Assembly: GCA_018436705.1 (NCBI GenBank)
Contig: JAHDLA010000022.1
Span: forward strand, 124,001-188,000
DNA from: Sedimentibacter sp.
GTDB lineage: Bacteria; Bacillota; Clostridia; Tissierellales; Sedimentibacteraceae
Reading direction: 5' to 3'
Length of the DNA stretch: 64,000 nt
Shown here: in pieces, positions 62,436-64,000 of the stretch
Layout: each line of letters starts with the position of its first letter
Numbering within the stretch: position 1 is the first letter of the stretch
Notes under the pieces: generated by a model
The model's database searches: none
Seen by the model: only the letters and a program-made list of their open reading frames with translations
What the model was told of the DNA's origin: nothing
Position numbers and translations under genes: made by a program

Positions 62436-64000
62436 TTATGCAATCATTATTTGGTTCAACAAATCATATAGATCCTCTTGTTGTTCTGATGAAGAAGCTA
62501 ACACAATCAACTTATCAAGTGTATTAAACAACTCAGCAACATTGCCTAGCCACGGTTGTTGTTCAAGCTGCCTCATAATATCAAGCAACTCAAATTGCTT
62601 AAATCCATTCTCTTCTATAAAGGAAGACACTCTTTTTTCTGATATAATACGAATATCTTCTCTTCGCTCCCTTAATGGGGGAATATACAATTGGAGTAAT
62701 TCAAGCTCATTGAAAAGAGGCTCATAAATACTGGAATAGTCGGTTGTGGATAGACATACAATAATTCGCACGTTAAAATGAAGTTGTTTTTTGCCACCTA
62801 AGCGTCTTATCTTTCCATTCACCAAAAACTTATATAATTTCTTTTGAATGTCTTCAGGCAGTGCATCTAAGTGCTCTATAATTAACGACCCTCCAGTCAC
62901 TTGTTCAATGAGACCTTTCTTTTCTTGTTTAGGTACACCGTCCACTAAAGACTCATATCCAAATAATGTTATTTCCATAAGTTCAGAGGGAATAGATTTA
63001 CAATCAAACGTAATACATGGTGCATTTCGTCGCTTACTTTCATTGTGAATACAGCGTGCTAATGTTTTCTTGCCGCTGCCAACTTCTCCCTTTAAAATGA
63101 CTGGTGTATCTAAATTTGATATATTTCGAGCAATGTCTTTGACTGCTTGCCATTGCCTTGATTCTCCTAAAATTGTATCAAAGGTTTCAATGTTTCTAGA
63201 AGTCGGTTTGTTTTCAAGAATGAATTGCTCTTCATCCATTTTCTTGTTGAAATACATATTATTTTTCTTAATTACTAAGGATTCATACAAACGAGCTAAA
63301 CTATAAATGATGTTGAGTGTATCCGTTGTAATAGAAGTATGAACAAAGGAAGCATTCACTGTACCTATTAAAGTCATCCCATCATATATAGGTGCAGCCA
63401 CACAACTAAATTCATGAAAAGATTTTTTATAATGTTCAGGACCAATCACCATACAAGGCATATTTTCAGCTATTGCCAAACTGGTTGAGTTTGTTCCAAT
63501 AAAGTGTTCTGAAACATCTTTAAAATACCCAATTTGAGGATATAATTTTTCATACATCGGATCAATATTAATGATGTATTTTAACCTAGCATGCGCATCG
63601 TAAATACTAATATCTAACTCTAAATTCTTGACAATAAACCTAAATGTTTTAAAACCTTCTTCGCTATATTCGGGTAAATAATTCAAAACATATTTTAATG
63701 TTTCGTCAGGTTTAACTAAATTATCTATATCTATATCATACAGAGATACTCCTTTTTGCTGACATCTTACCCATGACTGCCGTACCTCTCTCTTAATCTC
63801 TAGTTCATCAAAATTTCTATGACTTATAAAGCACTGCCATGCTTTACTATAATCACGAATCATAGTATCCGGATTAAAGTTTGTATTCTTCCCTAAAGCT
63901 TCAACATCAAAAATCATACGCTCATTTTTTTTTGTAGGCAAGAATGCATATTTTAATGAATATCCCTCTAGCAAGTACACATGCCCTTTTTGATTATCTC
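62436..64000 (-). CDS. AcoR-like GAF/AAA+ regulator lacking GAFTGA and HTH (partial at window end)
   Basis: The frame is open to the window edge, so the N-terminus is not included. An AcoR-like sensory region (WVRCQQKGVSLYD, GAF-like domain up to about residue 230) is followed by an AAA+ module with Walker A GEVGSGKK. The sigma-54 loop GAFTGA is replaced by unrelated sequence after LFGYES, and Walker B reads LIIEHLDALP, without the Asp-Glu pair. No Fis-type HTH follows; the protein ends NQIMIA soon after the AAA+ lid. It cannot be a normal sigma-54 activator. It might act by protein contact or be an eroding paralogue. Confidence 0.75.
   Translation of the reverse strand, partial: DNQKGHVYLLEGYSLKYAFLPTKKNERMIFDVEALGKNTNFNPDTMIRDYSKAWQCFISHRNFDELEIKREVRQSWVRCQQKGVSLYDIDIDNLVKPDETLKYVLNYLPEYSEEGFKTFRFIVKNLELDISIYDAHARLKYIINIDPMYEKLYPQIGYFKDVSEHFIGTNSTSLAIAENMPCMVIGPEHYKKSFHEFSCVAAPIYDGMTLIGTVNASFVHTSITTDTLNIIYSLARLYESLVIKKNNMYFNKKMDEEQFILENKPTSRNIETFDTILGESRQWQAVKDIARNISNLDTPVILKGEVGSGKKTLARCIHNESKRRNAPCITFDCKSIPSELMEITLFGYESLVDGVPKQEKKGLIEQVTGGSLIIEHLDALPEDIQKKLYKFLVNGKIRRLGGKKQLHFNVRIIVCLSTTDYSSIYEPLFNELELLQLYIPPLRERREDIRIISEKRVSSFIEENGFKQFELLDIMRQLEQQPWLGNVAELFNTLDKLIVLASSSEQQEDLYDLLNQIMIA

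Overview
The window looks like chromosomal DNA of a low-GC, Gram-positive anaerobe of the Clostridia. Support comes from AT-rich codon use with strong GGAGG ribosome binding sites, an S-layer-homology surface protein, several sigma-54 activators with matching -24/-12 promoters, amino-acid catabolic genes including the 2-amino-4-oxopentanoate thiolase pair ortA/ortB, and a long U32 peptidase. No rRNA or complete tRNA gene and no CRISPR array was seen. The species cannot be named from sequence alone.

Layout. 1-4.6 kb: copies of a 276-286 bp MITE-like element, a class II Fic protein with an HTH domain behind an unusual triple-repeat promoter, a hypothetical protein, and an AgrC/LytTR-type two-component system on the minus strand. 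5-9.8 kb: a 1609-residue modular surface protein with three SLH domains. 10-13.6 kb: a CcdA-thioredoxin fusion, a decayed radical-SAM gene and a predicted diadenylate cyclase-like protein. 13.7-17.8 kb: a sigma-54 activator, repeated 12-bp dyads, a -24/-12 promoter, an agmatinase-family ureohydrolase and a YjiH-type membrane protein. 18.6-23 kb: a U32 peptidase followed by a tRNA 3'-end fragment, then an ABC-F gene with a promoter, a leader peptide and an attenuator-like hairpin. 23.5-30.3 kb: an accessory stretch with MITE and 56-nt repeat copies, AraC/GyrI, a DUF1905-C39 fusion, GNAT, LysE/LysR, CPBP protease and a small MGMT-like protein.

30.6-35.7 kb: a self-contained catabolic cluster (FCD-type GntR repressor, BCCT transporter, FAD oxidoreductase, enolase-superfamily enzyme). 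35.8-41.5 kb: a BlaI/BlaR1-like pair with palindromic operators and a GC-richer three-gene ABC-2 exporter next to a decayed TetR-like remnant. 41.9-43.4 kb: a membrane protein with a DUF1566/FGE-like domain and a small decayed gene behind a palindromic promoter.

43.5-53.6 kb is the most interesting part. A sigma-54 activator precedes a consensus -24/-12 promoter and a unidirectional set of genes: class I/II aminotransferase, HpaI-type aldolase, FAH-family hydrolase, a decayed glycyl-radical activase, ortA, ortB, class III aminotransferase and an alanine-type sodium symporter. The ornithine mutase and dehydrogenase genes that usually accompany ortAB are absent. The set may degrade a 4-oxo or 4-hydroxy 2-amino acid; this is inference.

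53.7-64 kb: a methyltransferase, a translationally coupled XRE regulator-peptide deformylase pair with a perfect inverted repeat around its promoter, DUF998 and MerR/GyrI proteins, a probable guanine deaminase, an AhpD-like protein divergent from an Lrp regulator, a CCG iron-sulfur protein plus Ada-type regulator, an AraC regulator, and an AcoR-like protein that has lost the GAFTGA loop and the DNA-binding domain and runs off the window end.
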